Source: Alteribacter lacisalsi (GTDB taxonomy: Bacteria; Bacillota; Bacilli; Bacillales; Salisediminibacteriaceae). From it: DNA of 64,000 nt. The notes under the pieces are model-generated. The model was given only the letters and a program-made list of their open reading frames with translations, made no database searches and had not been told where the DNA came from. Location of the stretch: NCBI RefSeq assembly GCF_003226345.1, contig NZ_PDOF01000002.1:124001-188000 (forward strand), in the 5' to 3' direction. The translations under genes were made by a program, and so were the position numbers. Positions 39,478 through 47,716 of the stretch are shown here, piece after piece (within the stretch, counting starts at the first letter, position 1; every line of letters begins with the position of its first letter).

Positions 39478-40392
39478 CTAATCCAATTCCTGAAGAAAAT
39501 CACCCAGGTCAAACAGTTCTTCCAGTTCATCAACATAAATATCAACCAGACCGTCATGAATCAGTCCGGCAATGCGGCTGTGGGCTTCAGCAGGATCAAC
39601 AAGCTCATCAACGATGGTGTTGCGGATCTCCCGTCTATGCTGCTCAAGACCGCTGCCGTCTGTATCAGCACCCTGCCTGTCCACCACTTTAATAATGTGA
39701 AAACCGAATTGGGTGGCGACCGGCTCGCTGATGTCCCCGGGCTCCATTCTGAATGCAGCTTCTTCAAATTCCGGGACCATGACGCCGGTAACGAAAAAGC
39801 CAAGATCCCCGCCATTCCCGGCATTTGTGCTGTCAGTGGAATACTCTGCTGCCAGCTCGGCAAAGTCCGCCCCTGAATCAAGTTTTTCCATGACTTCGAG
39901 GGCCGTTTCCTCTTCTTCAACTAAAATATGACGGGCATGCACTTCTGTACTCAGCTCAAGATAGCGCTCTTCGATATCGCTGTCACTGATATCCAGACCG
40001 TCTGCTTTCGCCTCCTCCTGAAGCAGCGTCACTTTTACCATATTTCTGAAAGAGGTCTCGTTACCGTATCCCTGATGATCGAGCCATAAATCAAAATCGT
40101 CACCGATTTGTTCCTTCAGTGACTCCAATTCCCGGTCAATCTCTTCCTCACTGACCGTATAGTGCTCTTCTAAAACCTGAATGGTCACAAGCTCCTGCAG
40201 CACCGCTTTTCCATAGCGGTTTACGAGCGCTTCATGGAAGTCCTCTTCTGTAATACCGCCGCCTGTGGTTTCCGCCACCAAGCCGTCAGCTTGAGCCTTT
40301 TCCTCCCCGGACGCATCCGTTTCGTTTCCGCTGCAGGCAGTGAGCACCATTAGTCCTGCCGCCAGTACAAGCAGCCCGGCTTTTCCTTTCAT
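39478..40392 (-). CDS. prsA: PrsA-type foldase lipoprotein (peptidyl-prolyl isomerase)
   Basis: Extracytoplasmic folding factor of 304 residues, anchored by the lipobox VLTAC. The start is the ATG at 40392 after GGAGTGCTT; the longer frame has no such site. The N-terminal chaperone part (ITEEDFHEALVNRYGKAVLQ) is followed by a parvulin domain of about residues 140-240. It carries HARHILVEEE, DFAELAAEYSTD, GGDLGFFVTGVMVPEFEEA and FGFHIIKVVD. It helps exported enzymes fold outside the membrane; the gene beside it encodes a large secreted M6 protease. It is a plausible partner for that protease and for the subtilisin at 23 kb. Confidence 0.95.
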   Translation of the reverse strand: MKGKAGLLVLAAGLMVLTACSGNETDASGEEKAQADGLVAETTGGGITEEDFHEALVNRYGKAVLQELVTIQVLEEHYTVSEEEIDRELESLKEQIGDDFDLWLDHQGYGNETSFRNMVKVTLLQEEAKADGLDISDSDIEERYLELSTEVHARHILVEEEETALEVMEKLDSGADFAELAAEYSTDSTNAGNGGDLGFFVTGVMVPEFEEAAFRMEPGDISEPVATQFGFHIIKVVDRQGADTDGSGLEQHRREIRNTIVDELVDPAEAHSRIAGLIHDGLVDIYVDELEELFDLGDFLQELD

Positions 40393-40484
40393 AACAAGCA
40401 CTCCTTTTAAAAAGATTATGTAAGGAGACTGGGACAAAAGTGTTTTGAAGGATGAAAATCCGAACAACCTGTATGCGGCGCAAC

Positions 40485-40625
40485 TAACCGCTCCTGAAAG
40501 ATACGCTGCTTTCCGCGGGAAGCGGCTGAGCCTCCGCGTGCTTCGCCCTGCGGGGTCTCACCTGCGCTTTTCCTCCTGCAGGAGTCAGCGTATCTTGCAT
40601 CCGCTTTACAGCGTTTTGTTCGGGT
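40485..40625 (-). repeat. Dispersed GC-rich element, copy 2 (reverse) with terminal inverted repeats
   Basis: On the minus strand it reads GAGTC...AGGTGAGACCCCGCAGGGCG...GAGGCTCAGCCGCTTCCCG, like the other copies. This copy is bounded by AAGATACGCTG and its complement CAGCGTATCTT, giving an overall hairpin shape. It sits between prsA and the M6 protease gene. Confidence 0.8.
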
Positions 40626-40665
40626 TCTCACCTTAACACTTTACTTATGTCCCAGACTCAAAAAA

Positions 40666-42669
40666 TTATCGTGCGTTGCCGTTGCCCGGACCGACTCTTC
40701 TGGTTACTTCTGATGTCTGGTCTGCATCTGTTTCAGAGGTCGCAGAGAAGGTGAGTGATGTCGGGCGAGGTCCCTGACCCCGGCCTGGTTCCGGAATCTG
40801 TACGTAAACCGGCACATCAACCGTTTCCCCTGCCGCTACTTCAATAAGATTGTTCTGAAGCACATAGTCCCAGTCGGATTCCAGTTCCACATCGAGGCGG
40901 AAAATATCTGTTTCCTCACCAGTGTTCGTTACTTCGAACGTGTACTCCGCAATTTTACCTGGCTGGGCGTGATCGACTCCTCCTGAGGCCGCACTGACGC
41001 CGCGCTCATATGGACCGGCTCCGTCAAGGTGACGAACCGCCACACGGTAGGAAAGGGCTTCATCGTCTGCTACGAGCTTATCGAGTACGTAGAAGTGGAG
41101 TCGGTTGTGATGGTCCACATATTCGTTTACTACACCATCTGCGGTACCAGCCTTAAAGAGGGCGTTTGCCAGCTGCTGGTAGTCCCCAAGGGAAAGCATT
41201 TCCTCGGTCCCGTCAGGACGAACAAAGTCAACAAGACTGATGTCATCCGGCTGGGCATCAATGACCCAGATATTCGGCCAAGCTTCATTGTTTCTGGTTT
41301 TGGCCATCAGCACACCGGCGTCCATCTGGAACGAATCAAAGCCGACACGGTCGACGACTTCGATCGTGTAGTTGTTGTACCAGCGTTCGCCCCGCTGCAT
41401 ATCGGCCCGCCAGTCATCCACAAGGAAATTACGTGGTGTGTGATCCACCATTTCGATATTCAGGCCGTACAGCCCGTCACGGCCGAATTCCTCTCCTGAC
41501 GGAACGGAACGGCTCAGTACATCTGCAAACACAGGTCCGGTTTCCTCGAGATCATCCCGGTGCACGTTTACATACTGATCTTCTGTAATGTAGCCCTGTT
41601 TAATTTTGTTCCGGAGCATATGGTGTGACGGGGAGGAGGCGCCTTCGTAGGAAGGAATCGTCCAGCGCGTATGGTTGCCCCCGGGACCGTTGAATGCGCC
41701 TCGGCTCATCAGCTCCCACGGACCGGAGTACGTCCGGGAAACAGGGTCCGCATATGGATTGTTGTAGTTGTCGAGCAGTTCCATAATGTGACCGAATTCA
41801 TGGGCGAATACGGCCATTCCGCTGCTTTCCCCCTGAAGTGAGATTCCCTGGCTGATGTTCGCTCTTGCCCAAAGACTGGACGCTGCCAGCCAGGACGTCC
41901 ATGGCACATAGCGTGTATTGGCCCAATTGTTCAGTTCGTCCCTGAACTCTTCCGGCGGACCGAATTCGTCCGTTACATCCTCGGGATTTTCAAACATCAT
42001 TTCACCGAACTGCTGCCACACATCGGATTCGTTATAGCCTGCATGGACGATGAAGGTGAAATCATACTCAATGCCCGAATCCTCAATGTCATCAGCAGCG
42101 GCTGCGATTGCGTGATTCATCAGGTTGTACGTGCTGTAGCCGGCAGGCATGTCCACCTGCTGGCCAAATTCTCCCATGCCGTACTGAAACATACGGTGGT
42201 CCATTTCGTAGACGCCGTAAGCATCGAGGTTCACTGCCCACTGACCGAATGAGTTCTCCCGCCAGAACTCGTCAATCGTACGGTAATGATTCAGTTCAGA
42301 AGGTACGTTTAAGTAATCAAGCCACCACTGCGGCAGCTCTTCACGGGGGATATCGCCGACGCCGATCGGGTTGCCTGCCGGATCCGATCCTTCAGGCTGA
42401 CTCAGGATAAACTCCTGATCGGGAAAATCGACGAGAATAAGCGCCCCTTTTATGTCGAGTTCAGGTTCAATATGTTCAGCGTCATTCCAATTAATACCCG
42501 GGATCGGACGGTACTCGTCCCATGTCATATCCCGCGGGAGTTTCCACGTTTCTTCATCAATCGGTTCGGGGAATTCTGACTGACCCGGTGGACCGGCAAA
42601 AGCAGTAGTCGAAGAAAAAAGCAGCATTGCACTGAGGGTAAGGGCAGCTGGTGTCTTTTTGACCTTCAT
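40666..42669 (-). CDS. Secreted M6-family (immune inhibitor A-like) metalloprotease
   Basis: Large exported zinc protease of 667 residues. The signal peptide ends at TTAFA (residue 25). The zinc motif is H290-E-F-G-H294, followed by MELLDNYNNPYADPVSR and the ELMSRGAFNGPGG turn, as in the M6/InhA family. The C-terminal part has a NEW3-like or beta-sandwich segment (YTFEVTNTGEETDIFRLDVE, then VAAGETVDVPVYVQIPEPG) typical of cell-surface or substrate-binding additions. It ends in a Thr/Asp/Asn-rich tail with no anchor. It is probably released to the medium to digest proteins; PrsA is encoded next to it. Confidence 0.93.
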   Translation of the reverse strand: MKVKKTPAALTLSAMLLFSSTTAFAGPPGQSEFPEPIDEETWKLPRDMTWDEYRPIPGINWNDAEHIEPELDIKGALILVDFPDQEFILSQPEGSDPAGNPIGVGDIPREELPQWWLDYLNVPSELNHYRTIDEFWRENSFGQWAVNLDAYGVYEMDHRMFQYGMGEFGQQVDMPAGYSTYNLMNHAIAAAADDIEDSGIEYDFTFIVHAGYNESDVWQQFGEMMFENPEDVTDEFGPPEEFRDELNNWANTRYVPWTSWLAASSLWARANISQGISLQGESSGMAVFAHEFGHIMELLDNYNNPYADPVSRTYSGPWELMSRGAFNGPGGNHTRWTIPSYEGASSPSHHMLRNKIKQGYITEDQYVNVHRDDLEETGPVFADVLSRSVPSGEEFGRDGLYGLNIEMVDHTPRNFLVDDWRADMQRGERWYNNYTIEVVDRVGFDSFQMDAGVLMAKTRNNEAWPNIWVIDAQPDDISLVDFVRPDGTEEMLSLGDYQQLANALFKAGTADGVVNEYVDHHNRLHFYVLDKLVADDEALSYRVAVRHLDGAGPYERGVSAASGGVDHAQPGKIAEYTFEVTNTGEETDIFRLDVELESDWDYVLQNNLIEVAAGETVDVPVYVQIPEPGRGQGPRPTSLTFSATSETDADQTSEVTRRVGPGNGNAR

Positions 42670-43014
42670 TTAAAAACCTCCCATTTTTAATTAAAAAACA
42701 GACCTGTGGCACCTCCTGTATGTATGACATTTAGACACCCTAAACGTAACAAAAATTCAGAATATTTAGTATTCCTAAAATAAAGTTGAGTATTTAGCCA
42801 TGAAAACATGTCATTTCACTGGATTGAAAAATTTGGCAGATGGTATTGGAGAATAATGTCTGGTGAGTGAGAGGTGGGTGAGAAGGGAGAATATGGCATA
42901 CAGCTCGACAAAGTCCGATGTGATTCGTACGTACAGGGAGATTTGAAGGATAACATTAAAGGAAAAGAAGATGTTTCGGCTTTCGTGACATTTGGCAGGG
43001 GGCAAAAGCAGGGA
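42670..43014. other. Gene-free stretch upstream of the M6 protease gene
   Basis: About 345 bp of AT-rich sequence in front of the protease gene and beyond the end of the dehydrogenase gene. It must contain the protease promoter on the minus strand, but no clear -35/-10 pair, operator or small gene was identified. A CATGAAAACATG palindrome near 42795 is the only local symmetry seen. Confidence 0.5.
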
Positions 43015-43050
43015 AGAAAACAGCACCCGGAATGATTATTCCAGGTGCTG
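43015..43050 (-). terminator. Intrinsic terminator of the hydroxyacid dehydrogenase gene
   Basis: On the minus strand CAGCACC-GGAAT pairs with ATTCC-GGTGCTG and is followed by TTTTCTT. Confidence 0.85.
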
Positions 43051-43056
43051 CTCGTT

Positions 43057-44019
43057 TCAGTATCCTTTTTTGTAATCAACCGGATTGACCGGCAGTGGTT
43101 CACCGGATACGTACGCTCTCAGGTTCGGGATAAAGATATCCTCCATCACCCGGTCGTTGTAGTAAACGGTTGAGCCCGAGGTATGCGGGGTGACGATCAC
43201 CTGGTTCATTTCCCAGAGCGGGTTCGCCTCATTGAGTGGTTCCGTTTCAAACACATCCAAACCGGCACCGGCAATCGCCCCGGACTCGAGCGCATCAATT
43301 AAGTCGCGCTCCACGACGAGCTGTCCGCGGCCGATATTGATAAAAAAGGATGATTCCTTCATCAGGTCAAACTGCTTTTTTCCAAACAGATGACGGGTTG
43401 CTTCGGTTAATGGAAGCGTAAGGATGACGTAATCGCAGCGTGGGAGAATGCGGTCCAGCTGATCCGGTGTGATCATCTCATCGATACCCTCACAAGGATC
43501 TCCGGAGTTTCGTACGCCCAGGGTGGTCATACCAAACGCTTTTAAAAGCCGTGCTGTTTCCCGGCCGATGGCGCCAGTGCCGACAATGGCGGCCGTTTTG
43601 CCGTGCATTTCAAGGCCGTTGTTGGCGTGGTGCCACGTTTTCGTCTGCTGCTGGCGGACGTATGTATGAATGTTTCTCGTGAGTCCGAGCATAAGGGCGA
43701 GAATGGTTTCGGATATGGGATTGGCGTGGACCCCGTTGGCGCTTGACGCTTTGATGCCGTTCTTTTCGAGGTCGGTCAAAGGAAGGCTGTTGATCCCGGC
43801 GCTCCACGTCTGAAGCCATCGAAGCAAATTGTCCCCGTTTTTAACCGGATCGTTCATTTCCTTTTTCCAGCCGGCAATCACTTCGGCGTCGTGGATGTGA
43901 GGAAGCCACGTATCCCGGTCCTTGCCTGCAATCACGTCCCAGTCAGGAACGATCGTGTGGATTTCGTCCAGATAACGGTCATCAATGGAGTGGGTAATCA
44001 GCAGTTTGCGTTTGGTCAT
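43057..44019 (-). CDS. D-2-hydroxyacid dehydrogenase (NAD-dependent)
   Basis: Cytosolic oxidoreductase of 320 residues in the phosphoglycerate-dehydrogenase-like superfamily. The NAD-binding loop is AAIVGTGAIGRETARLL. The catalytic Arg lies in SFFINIGRGQLV, the Glu in GLDVFETEPL and the His in VIVTPHTSGS. The N-terminal domain (WLQTWSAGINSLPL) contains the conserved substrate-binding segment SAG. The substrate (glyoxylate, hydroxypyruvate or another 2-oxo acid) cannot be told. It is monocistronic. Confidence 0.93.
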   Translation of the reverse strand: MTKRKLLITHSIDDRYLDEIHTIVPDWDVIAGKDRDTWLPHIHDAEVIAGWKKEMNDPVKNGDNLLRWLQTWSAGINSLPLTDLEKNGIKASSANGVHANPISETILALMLGLTRNIHTYVRQQQTKTWHHANNGLEMHGKTAAIVGTGAIGRETARLLKAFGMTTLGVRNSGDPCEGIDEMITPDQLDRILPRCDYVILTLPLTEATRHLFGKKQFDLMKESSFFINIGRGQLVVERDLIDALESGAIAGAGLDVFETEPLNEANPLWEMNQVIVTPHTSGSTVYYNDRVMEDIFIPNLRAYVSGEPLPVNPVDYKKGY

Positions 44020-44199
44020 GAGAAGAAGGCCTCCTGTGGTTGTTGGGTTTTCAAAAAGTATAGCACAGGATGAAGGAGGCGGCTTGTGTCAGAGTTTCTG
44101 TTAGGTGATTTACAAATAATTTACATCTTGGAGGTTTCATTCCGCTGATAGGGGGTATTTAAAAGTAACAGATGGAAAAAATTGAGGAGGAATCGTACA

Positions 44200-44358
44200 G
44201 TGGAATTGCGCAGACAGATCATCATTCAGGAACTGAACCGGGCAGGGGTTTTTGAAACAGAGGATGGGCGTATGATTTCAAGATTGACCCTCCAGGAACT
44301 CGAACTCACAAGAAGTCGTCACGAAAACGCTCAGCTCCTTGCGGAAGCAGGCAGGTAA
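44200..44358 (+). CDS. Small basic protein resembling FbpA (Fur-regulated basic protein)
   Basis: A 52-residue ORF that starts with GTG after GAGGAGG. Its sequence has the pattern RRQIIIQELNRAGVF, then DGRMISRLTLQELELT, which resembles the short FbpA-like family of Bacillus (a helix, a G-x-F/Y-x-x-x-D/G-x-x-L-x-x-L turn and a second helix ending in a LTLxELE segment). FbpA in B. subtilis is part of the iron-sparing response under Fur. No Fur box was recognised upstream here, so regulation is open. A strong terminator follows. Confidence 0.65.
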   Translation: MELRRQIIIQELNRAGVFETEDGRMISRLTLQELELTRSRHENAQLLAEAGR

Positions 44359-44401
44359 TCCAACTGCAAACCCGGTTGAAGACATCACATACTTGAGGAC
44401 G

Positions 44402-44430
44402 GCCGCCTGCCGGGGCGGCGTATTTTTTTT
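44402..44430 (+). terminator. Intrinsic terminator
   Basis: GCCGCC and GGCGGC pair around a 6-nt loop and are followed by TA and eight T. Confidence 0.88.
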
Positions 44431-44498
44431 GCATCTTTTTCCCAATCCTCCTGCGTACATATGTTAAAATAAACCAAACAATTGAAGGAGGAACCAGG

Positions 44499-44684
44499 GT
44501 GAATAATATGCTTATTCCCGGCGGGCTGTTTCTTGGCCTCGGCTTCGGCCTTGCTTTTGGTAATGTCGCTCCCGGTCTGTTTATCGGCCTCGGTCTCGGG
44601 ATGATTCTGAATTCACTTGCCGCCGTGATTGTCCCAAAAGGCCGTGGTACGGTTCTCGAGACAAAAGACACAGCGGAGAAATAA
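44499..44684 (+). CDS. Small glycine-rich membrane protein
   Basis: A 61-residue protein starting at GTG after GAAGGAGG. The sequence is a run of glycine-zipper-like repeats (GLFLGLGFGLAFGN, GLFIGLGLGMIL) forming two hydrophobic helices, then a charged tail (PKGRGTVLETKDTAEK). Similar tiny proteins are common in Bacillaceae and have no known role. It is followed by a truncated copy of the dispersed repeat. Confidence 0.7.
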   Translation: MNNMLIPGGLFLGLGFGLAFGNVAPGLFIGLGLGMILNSLAAVIVPKGRGTVLETKDTAEK

Positions 44685-44704
44685 AAAAAGCTGTGTTTTG
44701 GAAA

Positions 44705-44825
44705 AATTGTTGTTTTATTCCGCTACAGCCTCCTCGGTGAAAACGCCCTGCGGGGTCTTCACCTGATGCCATTCCCGCTGGAGTCACCGCCTTTCGCTCC
44801 ATAATAAAGTGGTCAATAGCAGCAA
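44705..44825 (-). repeat. Dispersed GC-rich element, copy 3 (reverse, internally deleted)
   Basis: On the minus strand it reads CTATTGACCA, TTATGGAGCGAAAGGCGGTG, ACTCCAGCGGGAAT, GCATCAGGTGAAGACCCC and GTTTTCACCGAGGAGGCTG, almost the same as copy 4. About 35 bp present in copy 4 (GCGATGCCCGCGGAAAGCG region) are missing before the shared end AAAACAACA. Confidence 0.9.
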
Positions 44826-44863
44826 TCTGTACGAACACAGCCATAAAAAAGAGACGCAGCAGG

Positions 44864-45058
44864 CTACCTTGGCCCGGCTGCGTCCTCCTGCTTTTCTGAC
44901 CGTACCGTGATATCACGTCCCGCAGCTTCAGGAGCCTTGAGCCCGTTCTGTTTCTTTACATCGGATTCGATCTTTTCATCCTCAAGCGCAGCGCGATCCA
45001 CTGATTCGTGCTGCTGGGTGTTCAGGTTCCGGCCTGATTGTCTGTTCCATCCACTCAT
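44864..45058 (-). CDS. Small hydrophilic protein beside sspH, possibly spore-related
   Basis: A 64-residue, very hydrophilic protein (SGWNRQSGRNLNTQQHESVD, then KIESDVKKQNGLKAPEA) with no hydrophobic core. A GGAGGCG site lies 8 nt before its ATG. It follows the spore protein gene sspH by 18 nt on the same strand, so the two are probably made together in the forespore. It matches no SASP family I know; the composition (many Gln, Asn, Glu, Lys) fits a small spore core protein. Function is not claimed. Confidence 0.6.
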   Translation of the reverse strand: MSGWNRQSGRNLNTQQHESVDRAALEDEKIESDVKKQNGLKAPEAAGRDITVRSEKQEDAAGPR

Positions 45059-45076
45059 CGTCGATCGCCTCCTCCG

Positions 45077-45256
45077 TCAGTGTTCTGTCAGCTGGGAGAG
45101 GGGAACCTCCTGCTCCTGCTCGGGGTTGTCCAGTGGAAAAATCCGGGCTGTCCCGTTCTGTTCGTCCACATGCTGAATATAAACCGGCGTTTCAAAATAT
45201 GTTACGTTCGCCATCACCGGTGACTGGCTGATTTCGCTTGCGCGTCCTGCCTGCAT
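45077..45256 (-). CDS. sspH: Small acid-soluble spore protein, H-type
   Basis: The ATG at 45256 follows GGAGGTG and gives 59 residues, the exact length of B. subtilis SspH. The sequence MQAGRASEISQSPVMANVTY, then PVYIQHVDEQNGTARIFPLD, matches the H-type SASP pattern, including PVYIQHV-x4-GTAR-I-x-PLD. It is a minor spore core protein, normally transcribed by the forespore sigma factor sigma-G. I could not identify a convincing sigma-G promoter upstream. Its presence marks the host as a spore former. Confidence 0.93.
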   Translation of the reverse strand: MQAGRASEISQSPVMANVTYFETPVYIQHVDEQNGTARIFPLDNPEQEQEVPLSQLTEH

Positions 45257-45470
45257 CACACACACCTCCTGAAAATAGTCACAGCCTTAACTTTTACACT
45301 GCAGGACATTTGTATTCTCTTTTTCCACATAAAAGAAAATGCTGTGCACACCTTACCGGGTCCATTTACGTTACTTTGTTCAAACAGCGTTCATTAACAT
45401 TCCTGTAACCTGATTTTATTGTTTTTCCTATACGATTACGTTATCCGGGAAAAAACAGGAGGGTTTACAG

Positions 45471-46598
45471 ATGAAAACGTGGGTGAGCAGTTTACTGGCA
45501 ATGCTGATGGTGTTAACGGTTTTCGGGGCAGGAGAGATGTACGCAGGTTCTGCATTTGCAGGTGGAATGAGTGCCTATGCGGAAAGTGCCGATGAGGAGG
45601 ATCTGAACACTTTTTTCCAGTCAGATGGAATGGACGTGGTGTTTTTTGATGTGGGACAGGCGGATGCAACGCTGCTCCACAATGATGGCGTAACGATGCT
45701 GATTGATGCCGGGACAGGTGCCGGCGGTCAGATGATTGTCAACTACCTGAATCAGGCAGGAATTGATACGATTGACTGGCTCGTGGCGACCCATGCCCAC
45801 GCCGATCATATCGGCGGCATGGTCACCGTTATGGAGGAAATGGAAATCGGAACGGTGCTCGATTCAGGTATCCCCCACACAACGCAGACGTACATAAACT
45901 ACCTGGAATATATCGATGACCATGATATTCCGTTTCACGTGCCGGAAATTGGCGAGGCGTTTGGCTTCGGATCGGCCGATGTGACGGTGGTCAACTCCGG
46001 GCTTCCGGGGGATTCCCTGCACGACGGCTCCCTGTCTCTTTACATTGACTACGAAGGCAGCACGTTCCTTTTTACAGGGGACGCGGAGACAGCGGGGGAG
46101 CAGCGGATCGTCGACAGCTTTGACTTCGGTTCAGGTGTGGATGTTCTTCAGGTGGGTCATCACGGCTCCGATACGAGTTCCAGGCCGTTCTTTCTCGATG
46201 CAGTAAATCCTGAGATGGCAGTGTTCTCCTACGGGGAAAACAACCGCTACGGCCACCCTCATCAGGTGGTGGTCGACCGTTTCCTTGACCGCGGTACCAC
46301 CCTTTACTCCACAGCCGTCAGTGGACATACTGAAATGACGGCGTCAAACGGCCAGGTAACGGTTCATACTGCGCCGTGGGATGGGGATCTTGGTGACGGC
46401 GATGACGGGCTCATCAATATCAATACGGCTGGTTCCGCCGAACTTCAGCAGCTTGAAGGCATCGGTCCCGCTCTGGCACAGAATATTATCGATCACAGAA
46501 ACGCACACGGCCTCTTTCAGTCCATTGAACAGATCATGGACGTTTCCGGGATCGGTGAAGCCCGGTTCGCGGCGATCGAGAATGATATAACCGTCTGA
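45471..46598 (+). CDS. Secreted ComEC-type metallo-beta-lactamase-fold protein with HhH domain
   Basis: Exported protein of 375 residues. A signal peptide (to about residue 30 or 38) is followed by a metallo-beta-lactamase fold: FFDVGQADATLL, IDAGTG, H108-A-H110-A-D112-H113 (ATHAHADHIGG), LFTGDAE, VGHHGSD and RYGHPH. This subgroup equals the extracellular domain of the DNA-uptake protein ComEC, which degrades DNA. From about 313 a ComEA-like helix-hairpin-helix DNA-binding module follows (ININTAGSAELQQLEGIGPA, then LFQSIEQIMDVSGIGEA). It is probably an extracellular nuclease. Two DUF3006 genes follow directly. Confidence 0.92.
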   Translation: MKTWVSSLLAMLMVLTVFGAGEMYAGSAFAGGMSAYAESADEEDLNTFFQSDGMDVVFFDVGQADATLLHNDGVTMLIDAGTGAGGQMIVNYLNQAGIDTIDWLVATHAHADHIGGMVTVMEEMEIGTVLDSGIPHTTQTYINYLEYIDDHDIPFHVPEIGEAFGFGSADVTVVNSGLPGDSLHDGSLSLYIDYEGSTFLFTGDAETAGEQRIVDSFDFGSGVDVLQVGHHGSDTSSRPFFLDAVNPEMAVFSYGENNRYGHPHQVVVDRFLDRGTTLYSTAVSGHTEMTASNGQVTVHTAPWDGDLGDGDDGLININTAGSAELQQLEGIGPALAQNIIDHRNAHGLFQSIEQIMDVSGIGEARFAAIENDITV

Positions 46599-46608
46599 GG
46601 TGATGAGC

Positions 46609-46872
46609 GTGGATAAAGAAAGCATGTACACAGTGGACCGGATCGTAGACGGCTCCTACGCCGTTCTGCTTCCTGACAACGGGGAGGAAGAGGATTTCTC
46701 CCTCTCCCTTCGTTATCTTCCCGCCCAGGTGCGGGAAGGGGACCTGCTTGAAATTGCCCTCGACAGCGATGGCCGGGTCAAACAGGCCCGGGTGCTGAAT
46801 AAAGAGACCGAAGCAAGAAGAAAAAAAGCCGTGAATCTGCTCGAAAAAATAAAAAAGAAGAACCGTCCCTGA
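46609..46872 (+). CDS. DUF3006 protein, first copy
   Basis: A small protein of 87 residues if started at the GTG at 46609, about 5 nt after GAGGTGA; longer starts overlap that site. The sequence YTVDRIVDGSYAVLLPDN, EDFSLSLRYLPAQVREGDLL and VKQARVLNKETEARRKK is the DUF3006 pattern: a short beta barrel followed by a basic helix. DUF3006 genes commonly stand next to ComEC-type MBL genes in Firmicutes. It has no signal peptide, so it acts in the cytosol. Role unknown. Confidence 0.85.
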   Translation: MDKESMYTVDRIVDGSYAVLLPDNGEEEDFSLSLRYLPAQVREGDLLEIALDSDGRVKQARVLNKETEARRKKAVNLLEKIKKKNRP

Positions 46873-46893
46873 ACGGTTTAAGGAGTGAATGCC

Positions 46894-47115
46894 ATGGGAA
46901 CCTACATCGTGGATCGGGTGGAGAATCACATTCTCGCTTATTTTCTTCCTGTGGATGCGGAAGGCACAGCGTTCTCACTGCCCGTTGACCGCCTGCCCGT
47001 GCAAGTGAAACAGGGCGACACCGTGGAACTGGAGATCGCAAACGGGGACGTCACGTCCGCCCGAATCGTGGAACGGTACCGGGTCCCCAGGAAAAAACGG
47101 CGTCCGGAATCCTGA
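46894..47115 (+). CDS. DUF3006 protein, second copy
   Basis: A 73-residue protein whose ATG at 46894 follows AAGGAG. YIVDRVENHILAYFLPVD, FSLPVDRLPVQVKQGDTVEL and ARIVERYRVPRKKRRPES repeat the DUF3006 pattern of the gene before it, 21 nt upstream. The two differ in about two thirds of positions, so the duplication is old. Both have a strongly basic C-terminal tail (KKKNR, RKKRRPES) that could touch nucleic acid; this is inference. Confidence 0.85.
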   Translation: MGTYIVDRVENHILAYFLPVDAEGTAFSLPVDRLPVQVKQGDTVELEIANGDVTSARIVERYRVPRKKRRPES

Positions 47116-47121
47116 ATCACC

Positions 47122-47457
47122 CTAGTCCGGAAATCGCACATCCGTCAGCGAATCAAACATCAGGTACGCCACATCCCCCTCCGCCGTTGCCACATGCAGC
47201 TTCCTCGCCACATAATTGATGTAATGCACATAGCCATACACCTGGTGATGGTATCCGTTCTCCCAGTACGTCACCGCCAGCTCACGATTCAGCCCCATCG
47301 CCTCACACACCGTACGCTCAAATTCCTCCAGCTGCTGCGGATCAAGCTCCGGCCGCGCCACCTTAAAATACGCCTCCTGATGCTCCTTCAGCATGCGCAC
47401 ATGCTCAGGCAGCATAAGCGACGTCCACTTGATCGTCCCCCGGTCCTTCTCGTTCAT
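47122..47457 (-). CDS. YolD-like protein
   Basis: A 111-residue cytosolic protein with the YolD pattern: DRGTIKWTSLMLPEHVRMLK near the N-terminus, ELDPQQLEEFERTVCEAM, then VTYWENGYHHQVYGYVHYI and a closing beta strand. In Bacillus, YolD-like proteins are usually encoded beside a Y-family DNA polymerase (UvrX/YqjW type) in SOS-induced operons. Here no polymerase gene is present, so this is an orphan copy. No LexA box was identified. It is convergent with the DUF3006 operon. Confidence 0.9.
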   Translation of the reverse strand: MNEKDRGTIKWTSLMLPEHVRMLKEHQEAYFKVARPELDPQQLEEFERTVCEAMGLNRELAVTYWENGYHHQVYGYVHYINYVARKLHVATAEGDVAYLMFDSLTDVRFPD

Positions 47458-47716
47458 CGGTCATCCCTCCTGTACTTATCATAAAGAACTTTACCGCAGA
47501 AAACAAGAACATATGTTCGTTTTTATTTTACGCAGACCTCCCGGGAAAAATGCAGACACTCGTAAAGAAAATGCAGAACCCCGCAGCAGAGCGGGTTTGA
47601 CACCGCGGACAAAGGGCGCGTTTATCTTCATGAGGCGCAGCTCCCGGAAAATAAAGGAACACACAGGCCCTTTGTGGAAAAGGTAGGCAGACAGAAAAAA
47701 AGAAAAGGTGATCACA

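Noticed and set aside
41029-41499. 156-codon plus-strand frame inside the M6 protease gene
   Set aside because: Antisense shadow with no start signal.
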